From a virus: 41,101 nt of DNA. A program made the position numbers and the translations under genes. The stretch spans positions 1 through 41,101 of IMG/VR virus record IMGVR_UViG_3300050821_013813; one strand, given 5' to 3'. Numbering within the stretch: the first letter of the stretch is position 1; each line of letters begins with the position of its first letter. Shown here one piece after another: positions 1-5,691 of this stretch. A model generated the notes under the pieces. The model was not told the DNA's origin. It saw nothing but the letters and a program-made list of their open reading frames with translations, and did not search any database.

Positions 1-2
1 AC

Positions 3-92
3 GCTAAATTCAATGCCCAACGGCTTTTAACTTTAGGCCTTATTTTGAGCGCGATCGCACAAATTATTACTGTATTAGTTTTGCACAAATGA
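3..92 (+). CDS. C-terminal half of a small coiled-coil/membrane protein (partial)
   Basis: This is an open frame entering from the left edge and stopping at TGA 90-92. It encodes a short polar stretch (AKFNAQ) followed by a hydrophobic helix of about 20 residues (LLTLGLILSAIAQIITVLVL) and a final HK, so it ends in one membrane segment. The gene truncated at the right edge (41007-41101) ends in the same DARFNALDARL pattern that would continue naturally into this one, so the two are probably one gene cut by the linearisation point. Its stop overlaps the ATG at 89 (ATGA). The function is unknown; a holin-accessory or membrane-anchored coiled coil is possible. Confidence 0.6.
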   Translation, partial: AKFNAQRLLTLGLILSAIAQIITVLVLHK

Positions 93-109
93 AAGGCGGC
101 GCACGCAAA
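88..109 (+). repeat. 22-bp direct repeat, copy 1 (duplicated gene start)
   Basis: The 22 bases at 88-109 are identical to 314-335. They include an ATG (89-91) and the first seven codons (MKGGARK) of the gene at 315. Here the frame hits TGA at 110-112, leaving an abortive 7-codon peptide. The arrangement looks like the original start of the 315 gene, interrupted by the segment that carries the 109-318 gene. Confidence 0.8.
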
Positions 110-318
110 TGAAAAACGAAGAAATCGAGGGCAAGTCACGCGCTATCCATCGCCTACAATGCGAGATAAATGCTAGCTGGGTGCAGATCGGCAAGCACGG
201 GGATGTCCGATGTTCGGACGGGAAAATGCTAAGCGTACGCGCCCGGGAGTTGGAAGAGGAATTGTCTAAGCTTTTCCGGGATTTGGAGAAGCTTCTGCAT
301 TTAGGAGACCCGCAATGA
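109..318 (+). CDS. Small hypothetical protein, 69 aa
   Basis: A charged, probably helical protein rich in Glu, Lys and Arg, with no recognised domain. It starts at ATG 109, which overlaps the stop of the abortive MKGGARK frame (ATGA), and ends by ATGA overlap with the next gene at 315, so it is translationally embedded between two copies of the same gene start. The middle part (SWVQIGKHGDVRCSDGK) resembles a short beta hairpin and the C-terminal 25 residues look like a coiled coil. It belongs to the rightward set of small genes that begins near 40 kb if the genome is circular. No function can be assigned. Confidence 0.6.
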   Translation: MKNEEIEGKSRAIHRLQCEINASWVQIGKHGDVRCSDGKMLSVRARELEEELSKLFRDLEKLLHLGDPQ

Positions 319-335
319 AAGGCGGCGCACGCAAA
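314..335 (+). repeat. 22-bp direct repeat, copy 2 (intact gene start)
   Basis: Second copy of the repeat at 88-109. Here the reading frame continues past the seventh codon into GAGRP, giving the intact small DNA-binding protein. Confidence 0.8.
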
Positions 336-494
336 GGAGCCGGCCGACCGGCCACTGGTAAGACCGGGCAGCTAACCAACTTTTACCTGTCCCGCGCCAC
401 GGTGGCCGAGCTGCGCCGGGTACCGCGCGGGCAACGCAGCAAGTTCGTCGAGGCGGCAATCGTCGCGGCGCTCCTCATCGAGTCGCCAGGATAA
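315..494 (+). CDS. Small RHH-like DNA-binding protein, 59 aa
   Basis: The N-terminus MKGGARKGAGRPATGK is the KGGARxGAGRP-type basic arm seen in many short phage and plasmid regulators. It is followed by a strand-helix-helix pattern (LTNFYLSRATVAEL, then SKFVEAAIVAALL) compatible with a ribbon-helix-helix fold. It is coupled by ATGA to the 109-318 gene and its last 20 bases overlap the convergent leftward gene ending at 475. DNA binding is inferred from the basic arm and predicted fold. Its first seven codons are duplicated at 89-109. Confidence 0.6.
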   Translation: MKGGARKGAGRPATGKTGQLTNFYLSRATVAELRRVPRGQRSKFVEAAIVAALLIESPG

Positions 495-621
495 CCTTGG
501 TAATGTGCCGGATCGCTTTGACTAAATGCTCGCGCAGGTCCGTTCGCCTGGAACTGTGGTAAAACACTTTGCTCGCGTTAGCTAACTGTTTCTGAGCATC
601 CCGGATATGTTGGCGAGTCAT
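475..621 (-). CDS. Small basic hypothetical protein, 48 aa
   Basis: A short leftward gene starting MTRQHIRDAQKQLANASK. It is basic and largely helical, with no recognised domain. Its ATG (619-621) overlaps the TGA of the upstream 61-aa gene (ATGA), which supports translation as the last cistron of the leftward run that begins with the ParB-like gene. Its 3' end overlaps the convergent rightward gene at 315-494 by 20 bases, and no terminator is visible between them. Confidence 0.5.
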   Translation of the reverse strand: MTRQHIRDAQKQLANASKVFYHSSRRTDLREHLVKAIRHITKVILATR

Positions 622-803
622 ATCTGCGGCTGCCCACCAAAGAGCGACATCACCATCTGCCAGGCTTTCTCGTTCATGGCCGGCAATCCCTCAGCTAGAC
701 GCCCTTGGAGCCCGTCATCTTTGTGATCGATATTGACCACCGTGCCGGTCATGCTGCTCCAGAAATAGCCTGACTGACTCTGGATTTTATCTTCCTCACT
801 CAT
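618..803 (-). CDS. Hypothetical protein, 61 aa
   Basis: A small acidic/neutral protein (MSEEDKIQSQSGYFWSSM...) ending in LFGGQPQI. It is linked by ATGA overlaps to the putative small terminase upstream (800-803) and to the 48-aa gene downstream (618-621). No domain is recognised. Its position in the terS-like cluster suggests a packaging or DNA-modification accessory, which is inference only. Confidence 0.55.
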   Translation of the reverse strand: MSEEDKIQSQSGYFWSSMTGTVVNIDHKDDGLQGRLAEGLPAMNEKAWQMVMSLFGGQPQI

Positions 804-1201
804 GGCGAGTGGTGCTCCCCGTTACCGTTGCCGCCGGCCTCAAGTAGCGCCTCGCGCCGGAGGAGGGCGTGCATCTCGCTCAGGCGTCGTTTGGTCTCGT
901 CGGTCACGGTGACCGCCGTTTGCGAGACGTTTACAACTGTCTGGGGCTCTTCCTTGAGCCCCAGATAAACCTTGCCCAGGAAGACGAGTAACCGCGGATC
1001 ACCCTTGATCGCGTGACGGAACATGGCGCTGCGCAATCGCACGTGACACTTTTTGGTCCCCCGCTTAAGGATCGGACCACAACGCCTCTTTAGCGTCATC
1101 TCACCGATGCCGAGCTCGGCGGCGATCTCTTCCTGCGAGCAGCCGATCGAGGCGAGTGCCTCGACCTTAGCGAAATCAATCGGGACTTTGGGCCGGCCCA
1201 T
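800..1201 (-). CDS. Probable terminase small subunit (HTH protein), 133 aa
   Basis: Residues 11-40 form a clear helix-turn-helix (AKVEALASIGCSQEEIAAEL, then GIGEMTLKRR), as in phage small terminases and Hin-like HTH proteins. Residues 60-82 (MFRHAIKGDPRLLVFLGK...) match the conserved small-terminase pattern in which an ALxxxAxxGxxxxxxxxL helix follows the DNA-binding domain. It would recognise pac/cos DNA and load the large subunit. terL lies at 38384-39796, so on a circular map this gene is just upstream of it, separated by the short rightward gene block. It follows the glycosyltransferase gene by 5 bases. A plain HTH regulator is the alternative. Confidence 0.6.
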   Translation of the reverse strand: MGRPKVPIDFAKVEALASIGCSQEEIAAELGIGEMTLKRRCGPILKRGTKKCHVRLRSAMFRHAIKGDPRLLVFLGKVYLGLKEEPQTVVNVSQTAVTVTDETKRRLSEMHALLRREALLEAGGNGNGEHHSP

Positions 1202-1206
1202 AAAAA

Positions 1207-2073
1207 TTAGCGTGTCAACTTTTCGAGCGTCATACCGTAGTTATCAACGCTGTCGACGATCTCTACGCCTTCTTTACGCACAAGCTTAAGGTGATCAAAC
1301 TTCCGATAATTAGCGTGATGGTGTATGCGCCCGAATCGGCGAGTTAAGCGGCAGATGTCGGGATGCATCGCGACGATCATCTGCGATTTTACAGCTGTAC
1401 CTTTCGCATAGAGCTCGTCCGTATTGCCGCCTTTCATCTTCATTGTCGGCCCTTTGTCTTGCAAAAAAGCTCCGAACGAGACAGTACACCACCCAGCTTT
1501 GAGCATGCGGATCGAAAGGTCTGTATCCTCATTGTACCGACCTCTCCATCGCATCTGGACATCGTTCCGTATCAGAATACACGAATAGATCCTAGTGTTG
1601 AGCACGAATGGAGGTACCTTTTCCTTGCGTTTGACAAATTCATCGTAGGTCGGTCCGCCCTGTGCTACGTTGCTATATCGGTTGCAAAAATCTTCCATAC
1701 ATCTAAAGATCGTCCCGTCAGCAACCTTAAATTTCAGATTCTGACTTAGGCGCATAAATACTCTGATGTTGTCGTCAACGATCCAATGCCAAGAAGCGCC
1801 TTCCGATATAGCGTGATCCCAGACGAAATTCCGCGCTGGTCCCGAACCTTTGGACTGGCCTTCTGCTAGTACACAGCACGGATCATAGTCAGCTTGATAC
1901 TGCTTCTCGAGCACGAGAATTTTAGCCGGATCGATCACTTGGGAATAATTGCCGTATTCTTGCTCTTCGACGACAATACGGTACGGCACCTGCATTCGCT
2001 CGAATGCTTTGCTCGTCATCCGACTTTCCCAGCGTCCTTTCGAGATAATATAGACTGGATGCTTCGGATTCAT
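1207..2073 (-). CDS. TET/JBP-associated-type DNA glycosyltransferase (TAGT family), 288 aa
   Basis: The sequence shows the motif series I associate with the phage TET-associated glycosyltransferase family: YIISKGRW (8-15), ARNFVWDH (80-87), WIVDDN (97-102, the likely metal/sugar-nucleotide DxD equivalent), RGRYNEDTD (177-185), KGGNTDELY (214-222) and RIHHH (249-253). Members are predicted GT-A enzymes that add sugars to oxidised 5-methylpyrimidines in phage DNA. Its ATG overlaps the stop of the ParB-like gene (2070-2073), so the two are co-translated. No TET/JBP dioxygenase or cytosine-C5 methylase is recognisable in the window, so the acceptor base is unknown. Family assignment is strong; the target is inference. 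Confidence 0.8.
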   Translation of the reverse strand: MNPKHPVYIISKGRWESRMTSKAFERMQVPYRIVVEEQEYGNYSQVIDPAKILVLEKQYQADYDPCCVLAEGQSKGSGPARNFVWDHAISEGASWHWIVDDNIRVFMRLSQNLKFKVADGTIFRCMEDFCNRYSNVAQGGPTYDEFVKRKEKVPPFVLNTRIYSCILIRNDVQMRWRGRYNEDTDLSIRMLKAGWCTVSFGAFLQDKGPTMKMKGGNTDELYAKGTAVKSQMIVAMHPDICRLTRRFGRIHHHANYRKFDHLKLVRKEGVEIVDSVDNYGMTLEKLTR

Positions 2074-2690
2074 TCTGTTGACCTATAAGCCCTGTCAGCG
2101 TAATGCTCGCTCTCGGGTTTTGGGAACCAGATAAATCGCGTCTTTTCAGTAAGAGCCATCTGGAGTTTGGCTACGAACTCATCTACTGCGCCCTGATCTT
2201 TAAAGTGGACTACGATCGATCGGAAAGCCGTTTTATCCTGCTGATCAAATTCCGGCATCCCGAGCCATTCTTGGTTCGGATCATCACCGCTAAGCGCTAA
2301 AAACGAAGCCAATTCGCGCTCGTCGAAGCCGGTAAACGCGAGCTCGAGGTCAAGATCAGCTAGTTCGAGCTTTAAAGCTTCAAAATCCCAGTCAGAATCG
2401 AGGGTCAACCGGTTATCGGCGATGCGATAAGCGCGTTTCTGGGCGCTTGAAAGCCCCGGGATGCGTAAACATGGCACCTGAGGCATCAAAAGCGCCCTGG
2501 CGGCCAGCAGGCGGCCGTGTCCGGCCAATACGGCGTTCTCTTCGTCGACCAAAATCGGGGTGGTCCAGCCGAACTCTTTTATGGAAGCGACCAGCTTAGC
2601 GACGTTGGCCTCGGGATGCGTTCGGGGGTTGCGCGGATAAGGCGCGACTGAATCGATGGGGAGAAACTCAACTACCTGGTTCTCTTTCAT
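2070..2690 (-). CDS. ParB/Srx-fold nuclease-like protein, 206 aa
   Basis: Residues 10-100 carry the ParB N-terminal fold: PIDSVAPYPRNPRTHP, PILVDE, VLAGHGRLLAARAL (54-67, the GxxRxxA nucleotide-binding loop) and RIADNRL (89-95). There is no KorB-type HTH after it, so this is not a complete partition ParB. The C-terminal part (from about 140, EWLGMPEFDQQDKTAFRSI...) is a conserved tail seen in phage ParB-domain proteins. It heads the leftward operon with the DNA glycosyltransferase and terS-like gene. Proteins of this type co-occur with base-modification genes, so a role in DNA modification or its targeting is more likely than segregation. Confidence 0.8.
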   Translation of the reverse strand: MKENQVVEFLPIDSVAPYPRNPRTHPEANVAKLVASIKEFGWTTPILVDEENAVLAGHGRLLAARALLMPQVPCLRIPGLSSAQKRAYRIADNRLTLDSDWDFEALKLELADLDLELAFTGFDERELASFLALSGDDPNQEWLGMPEFDQQDKTAFRSIVVHFKDQGAVDEFVAKLQMALTEKTRFIWFPKPESEHYADRAYRSTE

Positions 2691-2705
2691 GGCGATGAAG
2701 AGTTC

Positions 2706-2796
2706 GAGCTGCGCCTTCGGAAGCTTCTCTTTGGGTGTTATCTCAAATCAAGTCACAAGCTCTCTGTGGTCCACTTCCAGACTGAAGGCGCAGCTC
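2706..2796 (-). promoter_or_regulatory. 13-bp perfect inverted repeat in the ParB-gene leader
   Basis: GAGCTGCGCCTTC at 2706-2718 is the exact reverse complement of 2784-2796, with 65 bases between. The arms lie 15-105 bases upstream of the ParB-like ATG, so a leftward transcript could fold into a stem just before the gene. The interior holds smaller pairing options (GGAAG with CTTCC). It could be a structured 5' leader or an operator pair; no known riboswitch was recognised. Confidence 0.5.
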
Positions 2797-2838
2797 AGGG
2801 TTAAGGTGTGATGAGGGAGCGAAGGTGTCGAGCGATTT

Positions 2839-2854
2839 TGTTCCACGTGGAAAA
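2839..2854. promoter_or_regulatory. parS-like site
   Basis: TGTTCCACGTGGAAAA matches the bacterial chromosomal parS consensus TGTTNCACGTGNAACA at every defined position except the next-to-last base. It contains the perfect 12-bp palindrome TTCCACGTGGAA. No other site of this kind was noticed in the window. It sits in the gene-free stretch between the helicase and ParB-like genes. Binding by a host ParB is the natural hypothesis, because the local ParB-fold protein lacks an HTH. Confidence 0.6.
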
Positions 2855-2873
2855 TGCTGTTGATGCCAATAAA

Positions 2874-3021
2874 GGTTATGACCCCAGATAGGTGTGAAAA
2901 GACCGTGGGTTCAAAACCAAATACCAGAGAGCCGTAGGCTCTGGTTTTGGACCCGCGGTTTTGACACTGGGGCCATAACCAAGTTTTGGACGTAGTTTTG
3001 AACCTTTTGGACCTTTTGAAC
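2874..3021. other. Candidate replication origin: long imperfect inverted repeat plus iteron-like repeats
   Basis: The left arm 2874-2933 pairs with the right arm 2937-2980 around a GTA loop. Matched blocks are GGTTATGRCCCCAG, TGTSAAAA, CCGYGGGTYCAAAACC and CCAGAG..CC, with small bulges on the left side. Overlapping and following it are six direct TTTTGRAC-type units at 2945, 2959 (shortened), 2984, 2996, 3005 and 3014, with alternating GGAC/GAAC, plus one inverted unit at 2909-2919. The block lies immediately 3' of the RepA-like helicase gene. Iterons beside a helicase are typical of phage and plasmid origins. A weak 98-aa frame across it (2748-3044, -) is not believed. The whole gene-free stretch is 2691-3027. 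Confidence 0.55.
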
Positions 3022-3027
3022 CTGAAG

Positions 3028-4053
3028 TTAGGGAGGAGTGGCATAATTACCGGTTGCTATCGATTTAAAGAGAAGTTTTCGGTTAAGTGCCTGGGTGAGA
3101 TAACGTTTAGCGGTGCTTTCGGAAATTTTAAGGATAGTGGTGGTACGCCGCATTAAATCTGCATGAGAGAGATCCTCATCGGAATTGATGCAGGCCACAA
3201 ATTTTTCTAAGGAGGTCGCTGTTGGGCGCCCACCACCGCGGGATTGTCTGAGTTCTTGCGGGTCAGCATCGCCATCGGAATAAAAACGTGGGTGCTCCCA
3301 GCGAATGACGAAATCGGCGGGTTTGGCAAAAGAGCGGACGTCGACCGTAACGGTGTAATGATCCTCGAGTTGGTGGGGGGTCAGAGAGATTAAGCCATCC
3401 GGATCACGTGCCCAGACGCCGGAGCCGCTGGCGCGGTCGATTGCTTCCTTGGCAGCGGCGTCGCCTTTAGCGAAGTGGTGATTGATGACTGCGGCCGCGT
3501 CGAGCTCAGTGGCGAAAGCTTCGATGGAAGCCAGGAGTTTAGTGATATCGCCGGAATCATTTTCGCGCAGGCCAGCCAGGAGTTTGTAGGCTGGGTCGAG
3601 GCCGGCGAGAACGTATTTCTGGCTGCCGGCGTCTCTGGAAATAACGGTGAGCTCCTCATAGCGGAACTGGGTACCGCGCAAGTTGATAACATCGATTTTG
3701 CTAAAGTCCCCAGCTTTGTAACTGGCTTGGATCATCTCAAAACGGGCGCGAACTTCCCAGGGCATGAGCTCAAAATTGAGTAAAAGAACGTGTCCGGTAG
3801 GCACGGTTTTCCCCCACCAGAGGAAGCCATTGGCACAACAGTAAAGCAGCTCGAAAATCAGGAAACTTTTACGCGATTTACTGGGTGCGCTAATCAGGAG
3901 TTTACCGCCTTGATAAAGAAGGCCTTGAATCACGACGGGTGGCGGATGGCAGGGGAGTTCTAAGATTTTATGGGTAAGGAAATGGCGTTCCTGATTTTGG
4001 CTATTGGTTTTGGCTTTCTCATATTCCTGCTCAAAGTTGAATCCTGTAGCCAT
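3028..4053 (-). CDS. RepA-like hexameric helicase / AAA ATPase, 341 aa
   Basis: A RecA-fold replication ATPase of the AAA_25/RepA type. The P-loop is a variant, SAPSKSRKSF (55-64), where the usual Gly of GKS is Arg, as seen in the SKSxKT/S subgroup. The Walker B region is YVLAGLDPAY (147-156), followed by the sensor-like VINHHFAKGD (189-198) typical of this family. Residues 285-335 form a winged-helix-like C-terminus (SHADLMRRTTTILKISES...). Expected role: unwinding or helicase loading at the phage origin, in keeping with the iteron-like repeats directly downstream. No separate primase was recognised. Confidence 0.75.
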   Translation of the reverse strand: MATGFNFEQEYEKAKTNSQNQERHFLTHKILELPCHPPPVVIQGLLYQGGKLLISAPSKSRKSFLIFELLYCCANGFLWWGKTVPTGHVLLLNFELMPWEVRARFEMIQASYKAGDFSKIDVINLRGTQFRYEELTVISRDAGSQKYVLAGLDPAYKLLAGLRENDSGDITKLLASIEAFATELDAAAVINHHFAKGDAAAKEAIDRASGSGVWARDPDGLISLTPHQLEDHYTVTVDVRSFAKPADFVIRWEHPRFYSDGDADPQELRQSRGGGRPTATSLEKFVACINSDEDLSHADLMRRTTTILKISESTAKRYLTQALNRKLLFKSIATGNYATPP

Positions 4054-4066
4054 GTTAGGGGGTTGG

Positions 4067-4336
4067 TCATGGTGCTTTAGTGATGTGGAGCCTCAAGATT
4101 TTTTGGCCATTTGAGTCAAAGCCCCAATTGGCGCTCACCCTGAAGTGGACATGGCCTACTGTGGTTTTGCCGATGAACGCCGGTCCTGGTTTCAGGTTTG
4201 TGGGGTAAAGCTCGACGGAGATGGGTTCGTAGCCGCCGTTAAAGCGGAGGCGTTCGACTTCTTCGGTGATGATCTTGTGCCAGAAATTGTATTCGGCGAG
4301 CCAATGAGCTTCGGGGGACTCGGTTGATTCAGGCAT
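4067..4336 (-). CDS. Hypothetical protein, 89 aa
   Basis: Starts at MPESTESPEAHWLAEYNF; the frame is open upstream to 4480 but that extension runs through an inverted repeat and is unlikely to be coding. The second half is beta-rich (GYEPISVELY, VGHVHFRVSANWGF, ILRLHI), and the N-terminal half is an amphipathic helix. The stop lies 13 bases before the helicase ATG, so both probably share a transcript. No family was recognised. Confidence 0.5.
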   Translation of the reverse strand: MPESTESPEAHWLAEYNFWHKIITEEVERLRFNGGYEPISVELYPTNLKPGPAFIGKTTVGHVHFRVSANWGFDSNGQKILRLHITKAP

Positions 4337-4383
4337 AACAAGACGCTTCTGTTTTTGCCCCGGGTCTATTGGGTGTCCGCACG

Positions 4384-4469
4384 AGCCCCTTGCCAGGGCT
4401 GCGTGATTGTGAAAGGAGGTGCCAAGCAAACGAAAGAAGCTCGGGATCCTAAAAACCTGGCAAGGGGCT
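4384..4469. repeat. 14-bp perfect inverted repeat with extended imperfect arms
   Basis: AGCCCCTTGCCAGG (4384-4397) is exactly repeated in inverse at 4456-4469, with 58 bases between. The similarity continues outward for about nine more bases with a few mismatches (GTCCGCACG against the inverse of TGTACGGGC). No T-tract follows, so it is not a simple terminator. The size fits a small structured RNA, a MITE-like insert or a regulatory hairpin. It lies in the 4337-4582 gap between the 89-aa gene and the XRE gene. Confidence 0.55.
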
Positions 4470-4582
4470 TGTACGGGCACAGTTCACGGCAGCGGGGTGA
4501 TCTTAGCACTTAGTGCCAGCGAACGGCAAGCCAATTTGAGGCGCGTTTGCCGTGCCTCCGCCGTATTGACTCACTGAAAGCC

Positions 4583-4906
4583 TTAAACGCGTTCCTGGTG
4601 GCGCCTGGACGCGGCAATGGGGATGTCTGGGGTTGGTTCAACCAGATAATGATAAAATTCTATCATCGGTTCGAGTTGGCGCTTAAATTTAATGCAAGTC
4701 TCTGCCGAGAGAAATTCCCTGGGCTTGGTTTTGAAGATGATACAAATCCGAAGAGCCAGTTTCACGCTCATTGGCAAGAGGCCGTTTTCAATTTGCTGGA
4801 TAGTTACCCCACTGACTCCGATTCGAGCACCAAAAGCCGGCTGACTCAATCCGAGCGAAGAACGGAAATTGCGCAACGGATGATAATAAGTCGGAGGCCG
4901 TGGCAT
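4583..4906 (-). CDS. XRE-family HTH regulator, 107 aa (paralogue of 38041-38376)
   Basis: A Cro/CI-type HTH lies at about residues 14-50 (FRSSLGLSQPAFGARIGVSG, then VTIQQIENGL), followed by a helical body (KLALRICIIFKTKPREFLSA). The start MPRPPTYYHPLR is chosen because it matches the paralogue at 38041. The two are nearly identical in protein over residues 1-85 and clearly alignable at DNA level, so this is a recent duplication. The C-terminal 18 residues (VEPTPDIPIAASR...) differ completely from the paralogue. It lies in an early leftward cluster; the function is presumably transcriptional control. Confidence 0.75.
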   Translation of the reverse strand: MPRPPTYYHPLRNFRSSLGLSQPAFGARIGVSGVTIQQIENGLLPMSVKLALRICIIFKTKPREFLSAETCIKFKRQLEPMIEFYHYLVEPTPDIPIAASRRHQERV

Positions 4907-4910
4907 AGTT

Positions 4911-5075
4911 TCATAGACGTAATTTGATCTCCAGGGCTTGGAGCATGGCAAGCCTGGCCCGGGTTGCCGGCGTCGATTTGGCGTTGCCGGCCAGGAGCCG
5001 GTAATACTCCAGGTGCGCTTTCATGAGCCCGAGCAGGTAACCGGTTTCGTCAGGCGAGAGTTCAACGCTTTTCAC
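4911..5075 (-). CDS. Hypothetical protein, 54 aa
   Basis: Starts at GTG 5075 (MKSVELSPDETGYLLGLMKA), which overlaps the stop of the upstream coiled-coil gene as GTGA. The longer frame to 5204 is a shadow of that gene. It is a small helical protein with the pattern DETGYLLGLMKAHLEYYRLL followed by TRARLAMLQALEIKL, a common shape among short phage early proteins. No function is known. Confidence 0.6.
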   Translation of the reverse strand: MKSVELSPDETGYLLGLMKAHLEYYRLLAGNAKSTPATRARLAMLQALEIKLRL

Positions 5076-5326
5076 TCTGCGGCCTTTCGCAGTTCGGTGA
5101 TCAGTTCCCGATGCCATCCAGGCCCTCGCAAATCCTCTAACGCATCCGCCGCACGGATGATTAGCCTCTGCATGTCTGCTATCGTCGTACCCCGTTTCAA
5201 GCACTCTCGCTGAAGATCCGTGTTCGCCGCCTTCAGCTGCGCGATCTCGGCATCTTTCAGTTTGATCGTTTCCGCGTAGGCGCGCAGCATTTCCTGGTCA
5301 TCCACAACAGGTGTTACCTCGCTCAC
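5072..5326 (-). CDS. Coiled-coil hypothetical protein, 84 aa
   Basis: Residues 10-60 form an almost continuous heptad pattern (RAYAETIKLKDAEIAQLKAA), a likely parallel coiled coil, followed by a short C-terminal region with GPGWHREL. It overlaps the next gene by GTGA. It is acidic at the N-terminus, has no membrane segment and no recognised family, and sits within the run of short early genes. Confidence 0.6.
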   Translation of the reverse strand: MSEVTPVVDDQEMLRAYAETIKLKDAEIAQLKAANTDLQRECLKRGTTIADMQRLIIRAADALEDLRGPGWHRELITELRKAAE

Positions 5327-5344
5327 TAGAGACCGCCTTCCTTT

Positions 5345-5545
5345 TCATGAGAATCGTTCTAAAAGCGCTTCGCCCCGCGCGATCTTGGCTTGGTGATTGG
5401 CAAGGTGTTCAGGCGTCGCAAAGCGTTCCATTAACGGGGTCCGGGTCCGCAGATCGGTCTGATACTTGAGCAGGGCGCAAACCAGCAAATCGATTTCATC
5501 GTGGCTAAAGGAATAGGGCAACGTTTCCATTGGTTTAAGTGACAT
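5345..5545 (-). CDS. Hypothetical protein, 66 aa
   Basis: A helical protein (MSLKPMETLPYSFSHDEIDL...) ending in ARGEALLERFS. The ATG at 5545 lies inside the last codons of the frameshifted HTH gene upstream, in the same overlap style as neighbouring genes, which supports the start. A second in-frame ATG (METLPYS) is possible. No domain is recognised. Confidence 0.55.
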   Translation of the reverse strand: MSLKPMETLPYSFSHDEIDLLVCALLKYQTDLRTRTPLMERFATPEHLANHQAKIARGEALLERFS

Positions 5546-5691
5546 CTTTGTAGGTTGAATAGGCTAAAATCTGATGCACGGTGTTGCGGCTCGCCGAACA
5601 GCTTGGCCAGGTAGCGGCGGCTAAAGCCTTGCCGGCGCATCTGGCGCAGGCGCCTGACCTGGTAAGGCTGGAGTTTGCGCGGGTACCTCAT
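5535..5691 (-). pseudogene. Frameshifted small HTH protein
   Basis: The first frame from ATG 5691 reads MRYPRKLQPYQVRRLRQMRR followed by QGFSRRYLAKLFG, a Hin/resolvase-type HTH. A second frame then reads ASRNTVHQILAYSTYKDVT and stops at 5535-5537, completing the recognition helix and ending. The two halves fit together as one protein of about 53 aa if two bases are missing near 5595-5600 (GGCGAGC where GGCGNNAGC is needed). The ATG overlaps the stop of the VRR-NUC gene (ATGA). It is either a genuine 2-bp deletion or a sequencing error. The unshifted frame runs on to 5431 and overlaps the next gene, which is implausible. Confidence 0.55.

Noticed and set aside
1053-1289. Rightward 78-aa ORF opposite the HTH gene
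   Set aside because: Shadow of the leftward small-terminase-like gene; no recognisable features.
2748-3044. 98-aa leftward ORF across the origin-like region
   Set aside because: It runs through the inverted repeat and iteron-like units, and its codons follow those repeats; no domain or plausible start context.
3475-3783. Rightward 102-aa ORF opposite the helicase
   Set aside because: Antisense to a well-supported gene and without independent evidence.
5431-5688. Unshifted C-terminal part of the HTH frame (86 aa)
   Set aside because: The frame overlaps the next gene by more than 100 bases and loses the conserved HTH; the other frame completes the protein naturally.
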